A stretch of DNA of 7,753 bases from UBA8438 sp963934795 (GCA_963934795.1 CAWWAF010000143.1:1-7753), one strand, 5' to 3'; positions 1-6,435 are shown, counted from the stretch's first letter. Notes: generated from the sequence alone by a model not told the origin. Translations and numbers: made by a program.

Positions 1-111
1 GAGCTGTCGGTGTTGCCTCAGCTGACGCCGACGCTCGTCACGAGCATCGTCGGGGGTGTGGGTGCCGAGACCGTCTTCAACGATCTGTACCCGAGGCTGG
101 CTGGGCGGTAG
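1..111 (+). CDS. C-terminal end of an unidentified protein (partial)
   Basis: An open frame enters from the left edge in frame 1 and ends at TAG (109-111), giving 36 residues that finish ...FNDLYPRLAGR. I do not recognise the family. Almost every codon ends in G or C, as in the confident genes of this window, which supports real coding rather than a chance open frame. The stretch is short, so some doubt remains. Its last 35 bases overlap the 3' end of the convergent ribokinase gene. It has no visible membrane segment or motif; LVTSIVGGVGA is mildly hydrophobic and glycine-rich. The sequence to the left of the window is needed to name it. Confidence 0.55.
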   Translation, partial: ELSVLPQLTPTLVTSIVGGVGAETVFNDLYPRLAGR

Positions 112-1030
112 CAGCCCGTGCTGGCGCTTCGTGTGCATAGGGGAGTGAATCTTGCGCTCCCCGACGGGTCACGGACATCGATGCGACGCCACAGGCCCAC
201 TGCACACTGTCATGTAGCGAGAGCTTGTTGGCCAGCCCCACAGCCAGGGCGCCGTTGAAGCAGTCGCCGGCGGCGGTGGAATCGATGGCCACCACCGGGG
301 GCGCGTCGATCCGCTCGGTCCCGGACGCAGTCGCGAGAAGCACGCCGGCGGCCCCGAGCGTGACGACCACGTTCCTGGCCCCCATGCTGATCAGTCGCGT
401 GGCCGCCTCACCGGCGGCCTTCTCATCGGAGACACGTACACCAGTGAGCGCTTCGGCTTCAGTCTCGTTCGGCGTCACGAGATACACACCAGCCAGTAAC
501 GCCTCCGGTAGTGACCTGGCTGGAGCAGGGTCGAGAATGACCCGCCGCGCTGGGCCGGCGAGCCGGGCAATGGCCTGACTCACCGTGTGAAACGGAATCT
601 CGAGCTGGAGCAGGACGACAGCGTCGGCTGGAATGTGGGTCAGGGCCGTTTCAATCTCGGAGACACCGAGGGTGGCGTTGGCACCCGGAGCCACGACGAT
701 CTGGTTGTTGCCCGCGTCATCCACGCTGATCAGCGCGACGCCTGATGGGGAGGTCGTGTCTCTGGTGATCCACGCACAATGAATGTCGTCGTCTTGCAGT
801 CGCGCCAAGGCTTGATCACCGAACGTGTCGGTACCCAGCCTCGCCACCAACGACACAGCACCACCTAACCGCGATGCGGCGACGGCTTGATTGGCTCCCT
901 TCCCTCCCGCCGTGGCCACGAAGTCGCGGCCCATCACTGTTTCACCGGGGCGCGGCAGAGTTGGCGTGCGCACCACCAGGTCGGTGTTGATGCTGCCGAT
1001 CACGTAGATGGGAGCGCTGTGGTTCTGCAT
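77..1030 (-). CDS. rbsK: Ribokinase (PfkB family)
   Basis: Cytoplasmic sugar kinase that phosphorylates D-ribose to ribose 5-phosphate with ATP, feeding the pentose phosphate pathway. The 317-aa product is full length for the family (about 305-315). Family landmarks in order are: GSINTDLVV at the N-terminus (12-20); PfkB signature 1 GGKGANQA (42-49); LDPAPAR (166-172); the NxxE motif N188-E191; the glycine turn TLGAAGV (224-230); and PfkB signature 2 DSTAAGDCFNGA (250-261) with catalytic base Asp256. The tail SVTRRGAQDSLP (286-297) closely resembles the C-terminal nucleotide/K+ site region of E. coli RbsK, which argues for ribokinase over fructokinase or adenosine kinase. No Shine-Dalgarno is evident before the ATG. 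No rbsD, rbsR or ribose transporter gene is adjacent, so the substrate is assigned from sequence only. The gene follows the VOC gene on the same strand, but a large stem-loop lies between them. Its end overlaps the convergent partial gene by 35 bp. Confidence 0.93.
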   Translation of the reverse strand: MQNHSAPIYVIGSINTDLVVRTPTLPRPGETVMGRDFVATAGGKGANQAVAASRLGGAVSLVARLGTDTFGDQALARLQDDDIHCAWITRDTTSPSGVALISVDDAGNNQIVVAPGANATLGVSEIETALTHIPADAVVLLQLEIPFHTVSQAIARLAGPARRVILDPAPARSLPEALLAGVYLVTPNETEAEALTGVRVSDEKAAGEAATRLISMGARNVVVTLGAAGVLLATASGTERIDAPPVVAIDSTAAGDCFNGALAVGLANKLSLHDSVQWACGVASMSVTRRGAQDSLPYAHEAPARAATAQPASGTDR

Positions 1031-1080
1031 GCCGCGCGTGCATCGAGGTCTGGGGACGGCCAGTCAGGGAGGGTACGGCT

Positions 1081-1132
1081 CGCGCTGGGCGTGGCCCTTC
1101 TCGGATTCCGGAGAGGGCTCACGCCCAGCGCG
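1081..1132. repeat. Long inverted repeat / stem-loop between rbsK and the VOC gene
   Basis: Arms CGCGCTGGGCGTG (1081-1093) and CACGCCCAGCGCG (1120-1132) are perfect 13-bp reverse complements. The interior continues the pairing, with GCCCT..CTC (1094-1102) against GAGAGGGC (1111-1118), needing only single-base bulges and leaving a short loop around 1103-1110. The result is a stem of about 20 bp. It lies between two minus-strand genes, where the RNA would fold strongly. There is no T-run beside either arm, so it is not a classical intrinsic terminator. It could be a U-less terminator or attenuator, an mRNA 3'-end stabiliser, or a copy of a dispersed palindromic repeat. Confidence 0.75.
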
Positions 1133-1159
1133 TTCGTGGCGCGGTACGGTGGCTGAGCG

Positions 1160-2884
1160 CTATTTGGCGGCCTCCGCGTCACGCGAGCGAGCGCCGCTCA
1201 GGATGTTGGTCATGCCGTAGTTCCCCTCGTGGCACGCATACTCCACGAGTTCGTACTGACTGTCGTCCAGGTCCCAGCGGAACATGGCGGTCCAGGGCTC
1301 CGTCCAGACGGTTGGGTCGTCGATGGTGAACTGGTATTCGAGCATGCCGGGCCCGACGCGAGTGTAGCGCTCCACGAGCGTCATGTTCTCGCTTGACCCC
1401 TGGAAACCGGTGCCGCCATTGAAGTTGCTGCTTTCGACGACCAACGTGTCGCCCTCCCACCGGCCGTGCGAGTCACCGAGATACGACCGGATATCGCTCC
1501 CAATCGCCGGCTCTGGCGTAGTGGGGACGATACGCGTTTCGTGGACCATCTCCCGCGTGATGGCCACGTACCCGGGCCCTTGCACGATCTGCAGACCGTT
1601 GTTGTAGCCGCCGGGCGTCGGGATGAGGCCGCGTGTGATGCACCGGACCCACGTCGACAGGTCCTCAGGCCCACCCGGCGTGCTGGCCTCGCGCGGTGCC
1701 CGCTCGTCTCCGGCCGTGACGGCTCGGGATGCCTGTCGCGCCGTTCGGGCCGGAAGTCGGCCATTGGGTGGGTCGATCACCATCGCCAATTGGGTGGAGA
1801 CACCCTGTCTGCCATACCCGAGCGTCGTGTCGCGCCACTCGCGCTCGTAGCCCCAGATACCTCCCAGCAAGCGTCCTTCGTGGCGTGCCACCGCCTCTTC
1901 GGCGGTCAGTTCCTCGGTGTCGGCGGCTTCGTCACGTTCGAAGGGGATCCCGGCGGCGGAGCTGTTGGTCCAGATGCCTTGGAAGTCAGGTTCGCCCCAG
2001 GGCGTGCGGGGCGCGTCGTACTGTCCCAACGCTTCGGTCGTCAGGATGGCCGCGCCCAGATCGACATCGGCTCCGGCAAATCCGGTCTCGACCACGGCCA
2101 CGCGTACGTTGTCGGGGCCGGCGAGAAACGCCCGCTTGGCCGCGGTACGCCCGCCCTCGGGTACGGCCGGCTCTTGTTCGAAGGTCACGCCTTGTTCACG
2201 GAAGATGGCGGCGGCCTGGTCAATGTCGTCGACCACGAACCCCACGTGGTCGATGGCGCGCTCTCTCGTGGTGCCCGGCGCGCCCTCCGGATGGGCCGAC
2301 ACCAGAAACCAGATGCCGTCAAACCGCAGTCCGTCGAGCTGTCCCTTCAGACTGCCCGGCTCGCCGCCCATGACGTCGCGATACCACGCCAGGGTGGCGG
2401 CGGGGTCGCTGGCCATGAGGTGCACGTGATGAAAGCCGAGCGTGTCCGGGTCCTCGACGAGCTCGATCCGCGTGCCCCACGGGTCGAAGATGATGCCGAG
2501 CTTGAACAGGCCGGGCACGTCGCGCAGCGTCGAACCGTCGGCGTTGCGCTGCAGTCGTACACCAGAGCCGCGGACGCCCACCCCTTCGAGCTCGGCCATC
2601 TTCGCGGTCACGTCCTGGAACGAGAACCCGATGTGGTCCACCCCCGTGCCCTGACTGCCCCCCTGTGTCGGTTGCGGGACAAAGACGACCTCGACGCCAT
2701 AACAGTCGGCGGCATCGCTCCGGTCGGTCAGCGGTTCGCAGCCCATGTGTTCGCTATACCAGGCAACGCCCTGGGCGGGACTCGCCGACGTGATGTGCAC
2801 GTGGTGGTAGTCGGCCGCGAGGGCCAGGCCCGGAGTGACGAGGGTCGCGATGGCGAGCGCGATGGCGACGCGGTTGCGGTTCAT
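1160..2884 (-). CDS. Exported protein: two VOC modules plus Acidobacteria-type C-terminal domain
   Basis: A 574-aa protein with a Sec signal peptide (hydrophobic 6-22, likely cleaved after ALA or ALAA near 23-24). VOC (glyoxalase/extradiol dioxygenase/bleomycin-resistance fold) module 1 covers about 26-145: HHVHI (27-31), VDHIGF (82-87), RIELVE (139-144). Module 2 covers about 150-267: HHVHL (152-156), IDHVGF (211-216), VRVAVVE (260-266). Module 1 keeps a possible 2-His-1-Glu metal triad (His28, His84, Glu141). In module 2 the Glu position is Ala263, so its site looks degenerate. The remainder (about 290-566) opens with RTPWGEPDFQGIWTN, contains GRWEGDTLVVES (474-485) and ends near EYACHEGNYGM. 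I know this arrangement from hypothetical proteins of Acidobacteria but can give no function. The ATG is preceded by AAAGG at good spacing (minus strand, about 2892-2896). Substrate and reaction are unknown. A periplasmic role is inferred from the signal peptide. Confidence 0.85.
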   Translation of the reverse strand: MNRNRVAIALAIATLVTPGLALAADYHHVHITSASPAQGVAWYSEHMGCEPLTDRSDAADCYGVEVVFVPQPTQGGSQGTGVDHIGFSFQDVTAKMAELEGVGVRGSGVRLQRNADGSTLRDVPGLFKLGIIFDPWGTRIELVEDPDTLGFHHVHLMASDPAATLAWYRDVMGGEPGSLKGQLDGLRFDGIWFLVSAHPEGAPGTTRERAIDHVGFVVDDIDQAAAIFREQGVTFEQEPAVPEGGRTAAKRAFLAGPDNVRVAVVETGFAGADVDLGAAILTTEALGQYDAPRTPWGEPDFQGIWTNSSAAGIPFERDEAADTEELTAEEAVARHEGRLLGGIWGYEREWRDTTLGYGRQGVSTQLAMVIDPPNGRLPARTARQASRAVTAGDERAPREASTPGGPEDLSTWVRCITRGLIPTPGGYNNGLQIVQGPGYVAITREMVHETRIVPTTPEPAIGSDIRSYLGDSHGRWEGDTLVVESSNFNGGTGFQGSSENMTLVERYTRVGPGMLEYQFTIDDPTVWTEPWTAMFRWDLDDSQYELVEYACHEGNYGMTNILSGARSRDAEAAK

Positions 2885-2914
2885 GTTGGTGCCTTTCTGT
2901 GTCGTCCCGGGCCG

Positions 2915-2939
2915 GTCTGAATCTTGTCAGTCTGAAGCT
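2915..2939. repeat. Direct repeat GTCTGAAnCT in the divergent intergenic region
   Basis: GTCTGAATCT (2915-2924) and GTCTGAAGCT (2930-2939) match at 9 of 10 positions with a 15-bp period. They lie between the TATAAT-like element at 2946-2951 and the start codon of the minus-strand VOC gene, that is at the presumed transcription start and in the leader. A regulator-binding pair is possible, but so is chance. No known operator is recognised. Confidence 0.35.
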
Positions 2940-2945
2940 GGGCCA

Positions 2946-2951
2946 ATTATA
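2946..2951 (-). promoter_or_regulatory. Putative -10 element for the VOC-fusion gene
   Basis: On the minus strand this reads TATAAT, a perfect -10 hexamer, in a region otherwise very GC-rich. It is 61 bp upstream of the VOC gene ATG and would give a leader of about 55 nt carrying the AAAGG ribosome site. No good TTGACA-like -35 lies at 16-18 bp; a TTGCCG is present at a spacer of 21. The call rests on the -10 alone. Confidence 0.45.
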
Positions 2952-3032
2952 TCGACGCGAACCTGTTCGGCACGGCAATCGTCGGCGGCAGGAATTTCTC
3001 GAGGGCGGCGTGCGTGGCGTCGCGCGACCCGG

Positions 3033-3038
3033 TAGAGT
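3033..3038 (+). promoter_or_regulatory. Putative -10 (TAGAGT) of a leaderless or very short-leader transcript
   Basis: TAGAGT ends 6 nt before the ATG at 3045. This is the distance at which a sigma-70-type -10 places the transcription start on or next to the start codon. Only a weak AGGG lies between, too close to the ATG to be a good ribosome site, which fits leaderless translation of the DUF4159 gene. No clear -35 is seen. Confidence 0.3.
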
Positions 3039-3044
3039 AGGGCC

Positions 3045-3926
3045 ATGGTCTCGCTGTGGCGCCTGACGCGACGTATGCTCGATGCGCTCAGGCGGCACGC
3101 CCTGGCACTGGGCGCCACGACCGCGACGCTCCTGCTGCTCGCGTGCGCCGCGGCGTGGGCGGCCGAGCGGACCGAGGTGGCCCCGCGCGTCGAGACCCGT
3201 GCCGCTGAGCCTCAGCGAGCGATTCGGCGTGAGGATTTCCGGCCGGCGCTCATGAACCCGAACGCCATCGGTCGCGAGTTCTTCTTCACACGGGCTATCT
3301 ACAGTGGTGGCGGACGCCGAGGCTACGGTGGGTCGTGGGCCACGGACTACCCGAAAGCCGACCAGCAGTTCCTCACCATCATTGACCGTCTGGTCGACCT
3401 GGACGCCTACGAGCGCGAAAACGCGGTTCGACTCGACGACCCCGAGCTGCGCAAGTTCCCGTTCTTGTATGCGCTCGAAGTTGGCTACATGTACATGACG
3501 GAGCCAGAAGCGCAGGGGCTCCGCAGCTACTTGTTGGCGGGCGGGTTCCTCATGATCGACGACTTTTGGGGTGCGCGGGAATGGGCGAACTTTGAGAGCG
3601 AGATCAAGCGCGTGCTGCCCGAATACCAAATCGTCGAAGTGCCGCTCGATCATCCGATCTTCAACACGGTCTACAACATCGACGCCGTCGTCCAGGTGCC
3701 GAATATCTCCAGGGCCCAAGGCGGTCCGACCTGGCAGCGGGACGGCGTTGTGCCCCACCTGCGCGGCATCTTTGACGAAGACGGCCGGCTGATGGTCGCC
3801 ATCAACTGGAACACGGACATCGGCGATGCGTGGGAGTGGGCCGAGAGTCCGTATTACCCCTTGAAGTACTCGACCTACGCGATCGAGATCACGGTCAACC
3901 TGATCGTGTACGCCATGAGTCACTAA
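3045..3926 (+). CDS. Exported DUF4159-family protein
   Basis: A 293-aa protein whose residues about 78-292 match the DUF4159 family as I remember it: EFFFTRAIYSGGG (78-90), WATDYPKADQQF (98-109), VGYMYMTEPEAQGLRSYL (146-163), GGFLMIDDFWG (166-176), DHPIFNTVYNI (202-212) and INWNTDIGDAWEWAE (253-267). The biochemical function of this family is not established. The N-terminus is a basic stretch (RLTRR, LRRH) followed by a hydrophobic core (about 19-37). Cleavage could be by signal peptidase I at AWA-A (39/40), or by lipoprotein peptidase at LLAC (Cys34), whose Leu at -2 is non-ideal. The protein is therefore periplasmic or membrane-anchored. I chose the ATG at 3045 because a later ATG at 3075 would cut the signal peptide's basic region. 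It is transcribed divergently from the VOC gene and lies 79 bp upstream of the Tat-signal PLP enzyme on the same strand, so co-transcription is possible. The MoxR/DUF58 partners often seen with DUF4159 proteins are absent. Confidence 0.87.
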   Translation: MVSLWRLTRRMLDALRRHALALGATTATLLLLACAAAWAAERTEVAPRVETRAAEPQRAIRREDFRPALMNPNAIGREFFFTRAIYSGGGRRGYGGSWATDYPKADQQFLTIIDRLVDLDAYERENAVRLDDPELRKFPFLYALEVGYMYMTEPEAQGLRSYLLAGGFLMIDDFWGAREWANFESEIKRVLPEYQIVEVPLDHPIFNTVYNIDAVVQVPNISRAQGGPTWQRDGVVPHLRGIFDEDGRLMVAINWNTDIGDAWEWAESPYYPLKYSTYAIEITVNLIVYAMSH

Positions 3927-3994
3927 ACGTCGCCTGCGCTTCGTCAATTGAACGCGCCTGCCACAAGTGGTGCCAAGGCGAGATTCGCTGGGTC

Positions 3995-3999
3995 AGGGG
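3995..3999 (+). promoter_or_regulatory. Ribosome binding site that selects the GTG start at 4006
   Basis: AGGGG sits 6 nt before GTG 4006, ideal spacing. The in-frame ATG at 4015 would be 15 nt away, and the more distant ATG-like start at 3967 (GTG) has no such site. A start at 4006 also puts the twin-arginine motif close to the N-terminus, as expected for a Tat signal. Confidence 0.6.
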
Positions 4000-4005
4000 C
4001 AAGTC

Positions 4006-5175
4006 GTGAACGATATGAACCGACGGCAGTTCTTGGGGACGGGCGCGCTGGGCCTGGGCGCCGGCACGTTCAGTCCCGGCGTTGCCGGGGCCCAAGGCCG
4101 GGCGGGGGACCAGTTCGCGCCGGCATCCAGTCATGTCCAGATGACCGGCGATGGGCTGGGTCTGACGGCCGCCGATCAGGGGCGGCTGTTGACCCACTTG
4201 GCCGACCAGGAGCTGATTGCTCCTGACTCCTATTCGAACGGTGGCACCGTCGAAGCCTTGGAGCAGCAGTGCGCGGCGCTGCTTGGAAAAGAGCGCGCTG
4301 TGTTCATGCCGACCGGGACCCTCGCCAATCATCTGGCCGTGCGTGAACTGGCAGCGGGGGCCGGCGGCCGCGCCATTGTGCAGGCAGAGAGCCATCTGTT
4401 TAACGATTCGGGTGACTGTGTCCAGACGCTCAGCGCTATGACCCTGATGCCGCTGGGGGCAGGGCGGGCCACCTTCACCCTTGACGAGCTGGAGGATGTC
4501 GTCAGTCGTACCCGGAGCGGGCGCGTCGCGCGGCCGGTCTCCGTCGTGTCCATCGAAACCCCGGTGCGGCGGCGCTTCGGCGAAACGTTCGATCAGGCCG
4601 AGGTAGATCGCATTACCGCGTTCGCGCGGACTGAGGACATTCGGCTACATCTGGACGGTGCCCGGCTGTTTCTGCAGAGCGGGTATACCGGTGTCGATGT
4701 CGCGGAATACGCGCGGCCGTTCGACACGGTCTACGTCTCTCTCTACAAGTACTTCAACGCAGTCTCCGGCGCGATCCTGGCGGGCCCGCGCGCGTTGCTC
4801 GACGGGATGTATCACACGCGGCGGATGTTCGGGGCTGGTCTCCCCGGCGCCTGGCCGTTCGCCGCCGTCGCGCTGCACTATCTGCCCGGGTTCGTCGACC
4901 GGTTCCGCGATGCGGTCGCCGTGTCCGAGGCGTTCATCGAGCAGGTCACTCGACACGACGCCTTCACGGTCGAACGGACGGCGGACGGCACGAATCTCTT
5001 CTGGTTGCGCGTGACTGGCGTCGATGCCAGCGCCTTCCGTCGTCGATTGCAAGAGCGTGGGGTCCTGCTGGGCGGCATGCGGTCGGATGGCCGCGTCCTT
5101 GTGGGCGTCAATGAGACCTGGAACCGCGCCACGGCCGACGACCTCGCCGAACGGTTCCGAAGTGCCCTGGGCTGA
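4006..5175 (+). CDS. Tat-exported threonine-aldolase/beta-eliminating-lyase family PLP enzyme
   Basis: Fold-type I PLP protein of the aromatic amino acid beta-eliminating lyase/threonine aldolase family (Pfam PF01212 type); 389 aa from the GTG start. Known relatives cleave threonine or allo-threonine to glycine and acetaldehyde. Conserved points, numbered from GTG: SYSNGGTVEALE (76-87); FMPTGTLANH (100-109), the cofactor phosphate loop; His130 in QAESHLF, expected to stack on PLP; Asp217 in LHLDGARLF, expected to bind the pyridine nitrogen; and Lys248 in VSLYKYFNAVSG, the likely Schiff-base lysine. Unusually, it begins with a twin-arginine signal: NRRQFLG (5-11), a Gly/Ala-rich hydrophobic stretch, then VAGAQG near 26-31 for cleavage. 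Typical threonine aldolases are cytoplasmic. Tat export would fit a protein folded around its cofactor. The substrate is uncertain, because the Lys context SLYKYFNA differs from the usual SLSKGLG. The gene follows the DUF4159 gene and ends 59 bp from the convergent barrel gene; no terminator is evident there. Confidence 0.85.
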   Translation: MNDMNRRQFLGTGALGLGAGTFSPGVAGAQGRAGDQFAPASSHVQMTGDGLGLTAADQGRLLTHLADQELIAPDSYSNGGTVEALEQQCAALLGKERAVFMPTGTLANHLAVRELAAGAGGRAIVQAESHLFNDSGDCVQTLSAMTLMPLGAGRATFTLDELEDVVSRTRSGRVARPVSVVSIETPVRRRFGETFDQAEVDRITAFARTEDIRLHLDGARLFLQSGYTGVDVAEYARPFDTVYVSLYKYFNAVSGAILAGPRALLDGMYHTRRMFGAGLPGAWPFAAVALHYLPGFVDRFRDAVAVSEAFIEQVTRHDAFTVERTADGTNLFWLRVTGVDASAFRRRLQERGVLLGGMRSDGRVLVGVNETWNRATADDLAERFRSALG

Positions 5176-5234
5176 GTCGGCACCGTCGGCAGCCAGGCTC
5201 GCTCGGCGCTACCTCAGCGGAGGCCAAAGCCGTG

Positions 5235-6329
5235 TCAGGGCCGCTGGGGAACCATCAACGGGATGGCGAAATCTACCTTGGCGAGAATACGGAACGAGTA
5301 GTCGTGGAAGGTGTCGATGCGGTGCATCCGTGCCGCGAATTCGATGCCCATCTCGTTCGCCGGCCGATACGTGCGTGAGAGCCCGGTTTCAAAGTAGTGC
5401 CGCAGGCTGGTGAGCCGACCGTCTCCGTGCAACGAGCCGTAGTTCCTGTCGCCTTCGCCCTTGATGAAATCGCGCGCTCGCCATCCAATCACGTGGGCGC
5501 GCCACCCGGCCTTCACCGCCGCATAGCGCGTGAACAGCCCGAACCCGTAGCCCGTGTCTCGCGTGTCGAGCGCGGCGCGGTCCGGCACGTCACGCGCCAC
5601 GAGTCCATGCACCTCGGCGGTCTGGGTGTCGAACGGCCCCCCCGGCAGCTCCACGACAAGTCCGGCTCCGCCCGCCCAACTGTCACCGACCGGTCCAGAG
5701 TCGAACAACTGACCGCCCTGGTGGACCACGTGATATTGATAGCTGAACCACACCGGCTGCGACGCCTTGAGCTGCAACCGCCCCTTGATCCCCGCGTCGA
5801 ATGCCTCCCGGTTGAGTTCCGTGTTCAGCTGTTGCCAGTTGATCCAGGTCTCTTGCTCGAACCGGGTCTTGTTGATCGTCAGCTGCAATCCGGATTCGTA
5901 GGGACGGCTGAAGGCCAGCGACTCGCGCTGCAGGGGCGGCAGCAGTCCGTGCGGGCCCTGCTGGTCCGGACCTATCCCGATCTCCTGGGTGCCGCTCTCG
6001 ATCGAGCCCATCACAAACCGTGCATAGTCGTTCTTCAGATGCAGGGCGAGTACCGGGCGCACGGTCTCGAACTTACCGTCGTCGCCGAACCGGTGGTTCC
6101 CGAAGACCCCGCCCCGCACCGTGGCAAACTCATTGAGCACCACGTCAAGAAACAGCCGGCCCTCGCTGCCCAGCAGCGTTTCGCCTTCTCGCCACGGGTT
6201 GAAGAACTCCGTGTTGTCCCCATAGAACGTCAGGTCGACGTTGAGGGTTACACGCTCCTGGGCGGCGGCCGAGCCCGCGCCAGCGAGCGCCAAGAGGCCG
6301 CCAAGGGCGACCGAAACGAGGAATCGCAT
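5235..6329 (-). CDS. Predicted outer-membrane beta-barrel protein
   Basis: A 364-aa protein with a clear Sec signal peptide (hydrophobic 4-19, cleavage near SAAA-QE at 23/24). The rest has no hydrophobic helix but many alternating polar/apolar segments rich in aromatics and Gly, as in outer-membrane barrels. Examples are VTLNVDLTFYG (27-37), GLQLTINKTRFEQETWINW (146-164), a Trp/Tyr-rich stretch around VWFSYQYHVV (192-201), YGFGLFTRYAAVKAGWRAHV (262-281, split by a turn) and FRILAKVDFAIPL. It is probably porin- or channel-like, and its substrate cannot be read. The chain ends VPQRP rather than in the terminal Phe/Tyr common in proteobacterial barrel proteins. The final strand DFAIPL is aromatic-containing, and the last few residues may extend beyond the barrel. 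It faces the Tat aldolase gene tail to tail and starts divergently from the small secreted repeat protein. No Shine-Dalgarno precedes the ATG, and a TATAAT ends 11 nt upstream. Confidence 0.78.
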   Translation of the reverse strand: MRFLVSVALGGLLALAGAGSAAAQERVTLNVDLTFYGDNTEFFNPWREGETLLGSEGRLFLDVVLNEFATVRGGVFGNHRFGDDGKFETVRPVLALHLKNDYARFVMGSIESGTQEIGIGPDQQGPHGLLPPLQRESLAFSRPYESGLQLTINKTRFEQETWINWQQLNTELNREAFDAGIKGRLQLKASQPVWFSYQYHVVHQGGQLFDSGPVGDSWAGGAGLVVELPGGPFDTQTAEVHGLVARDVPDRAALDTRDTGYGFGLFTRYAAVKAGWRAHVIGWRARDFIKGEGDRNYGSLHGDGRLTSLRHYFETGLSRTYRPANEMGIEFAARMHRIDTFHDYSFRILAKVDFAIPLMVPQRP

Positions 6330-6334
6330 AGAGG

Positions 6335-6351
6335 GCCGGAATTATACCGGC
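6335..6351 (-). promoter_or_regulatory. Putative promoter -10 inside a small inverted repeat, upstream of the barrel gene
   Basis: On the minus strand TATAAT (6341-6346) ends 11 nt upstream of the barrel gene ATG. It is framed by perfect 5-bp inverted arms GCCGG (6335-6339) and CCGGC (6347-6351). A transcript from it would have a leader of only a few nucleotides, matching the lack of any ribosome binding site. A repressor binding the arms would cover the -10. No consensus -35 is visible at 16-18 bp. Confidence 0.45.
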
Positions 6352-6371
6352 TGAGAACCTTTCCTCGCGCT

Positions 6372-6403
6372 CGCCCGTATACCCGGGACAGAGACAACGG
6401 GCG
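6372..6403 (+). repeat. 7-bp inverted repeat in the leader of the secreted repeat protein
   Basis: CGCCCGT (6372-6378) and ACGGGCG (6397-6403) are perfect reverse complements with an 18-nt spacer. The left arm runs into TATACC (6378-6383), a possible plus-strand -10. In RNA it would form a hairpin 18 nt before the strong ribosome site at 6422. It could be an operator or leader hairpin; chance is also plausible in such GC-rich DNA. Confidence 0.3.
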
Positions 6404-6421
6404 GCCGCATGTCGGCCTCCG

Positions 6422-6428
6422 AGGGAGG
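6422..6428 (+). promoter_or_regulatory. Strong ribosome binding site fixing the start at 6436
   Basis: AGGGAGG lies 7 nt before ATG 6436, the best Shine-Dalgarno in the window. It rules out the upstream in-frame ATG at 6409, which lies before this site and would add nine residues in front of an otherwise normal signal peptide. Confidence 0.75.
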
Positions 6429-6435
6429 ACAACCG

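Noticed and set aside
1466..2920. 484-aa open frame on the plus strand
   Set aside because: It lies opposite the VOC-fusion gene, which has a signal peptide, ribosome site and two recognisable domains. The plus-strand product has no recognisable domain and is a by-product of high third-position GC.
2754..3947. 397-aa open frame on the minus strand
   Set aside because: It runs antisense to the whole DUF4159 gene and through the divergent promoter region. Its product is Arg/Pro-rich and matches no family I know.
3955..3980. Hairpin after the DUF4159 gene
   Set aside because: CGCCT...AGGCG pairs only 5 bp before mismatches and bulges, with no T-run; too weak to call a terminator.
5176..5234. 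Bidirectional terminator between the convergent genes
   Set aside because: Only 4-bp stems (for example CCTC/GAGG) are found and there is no T-run on either strand.
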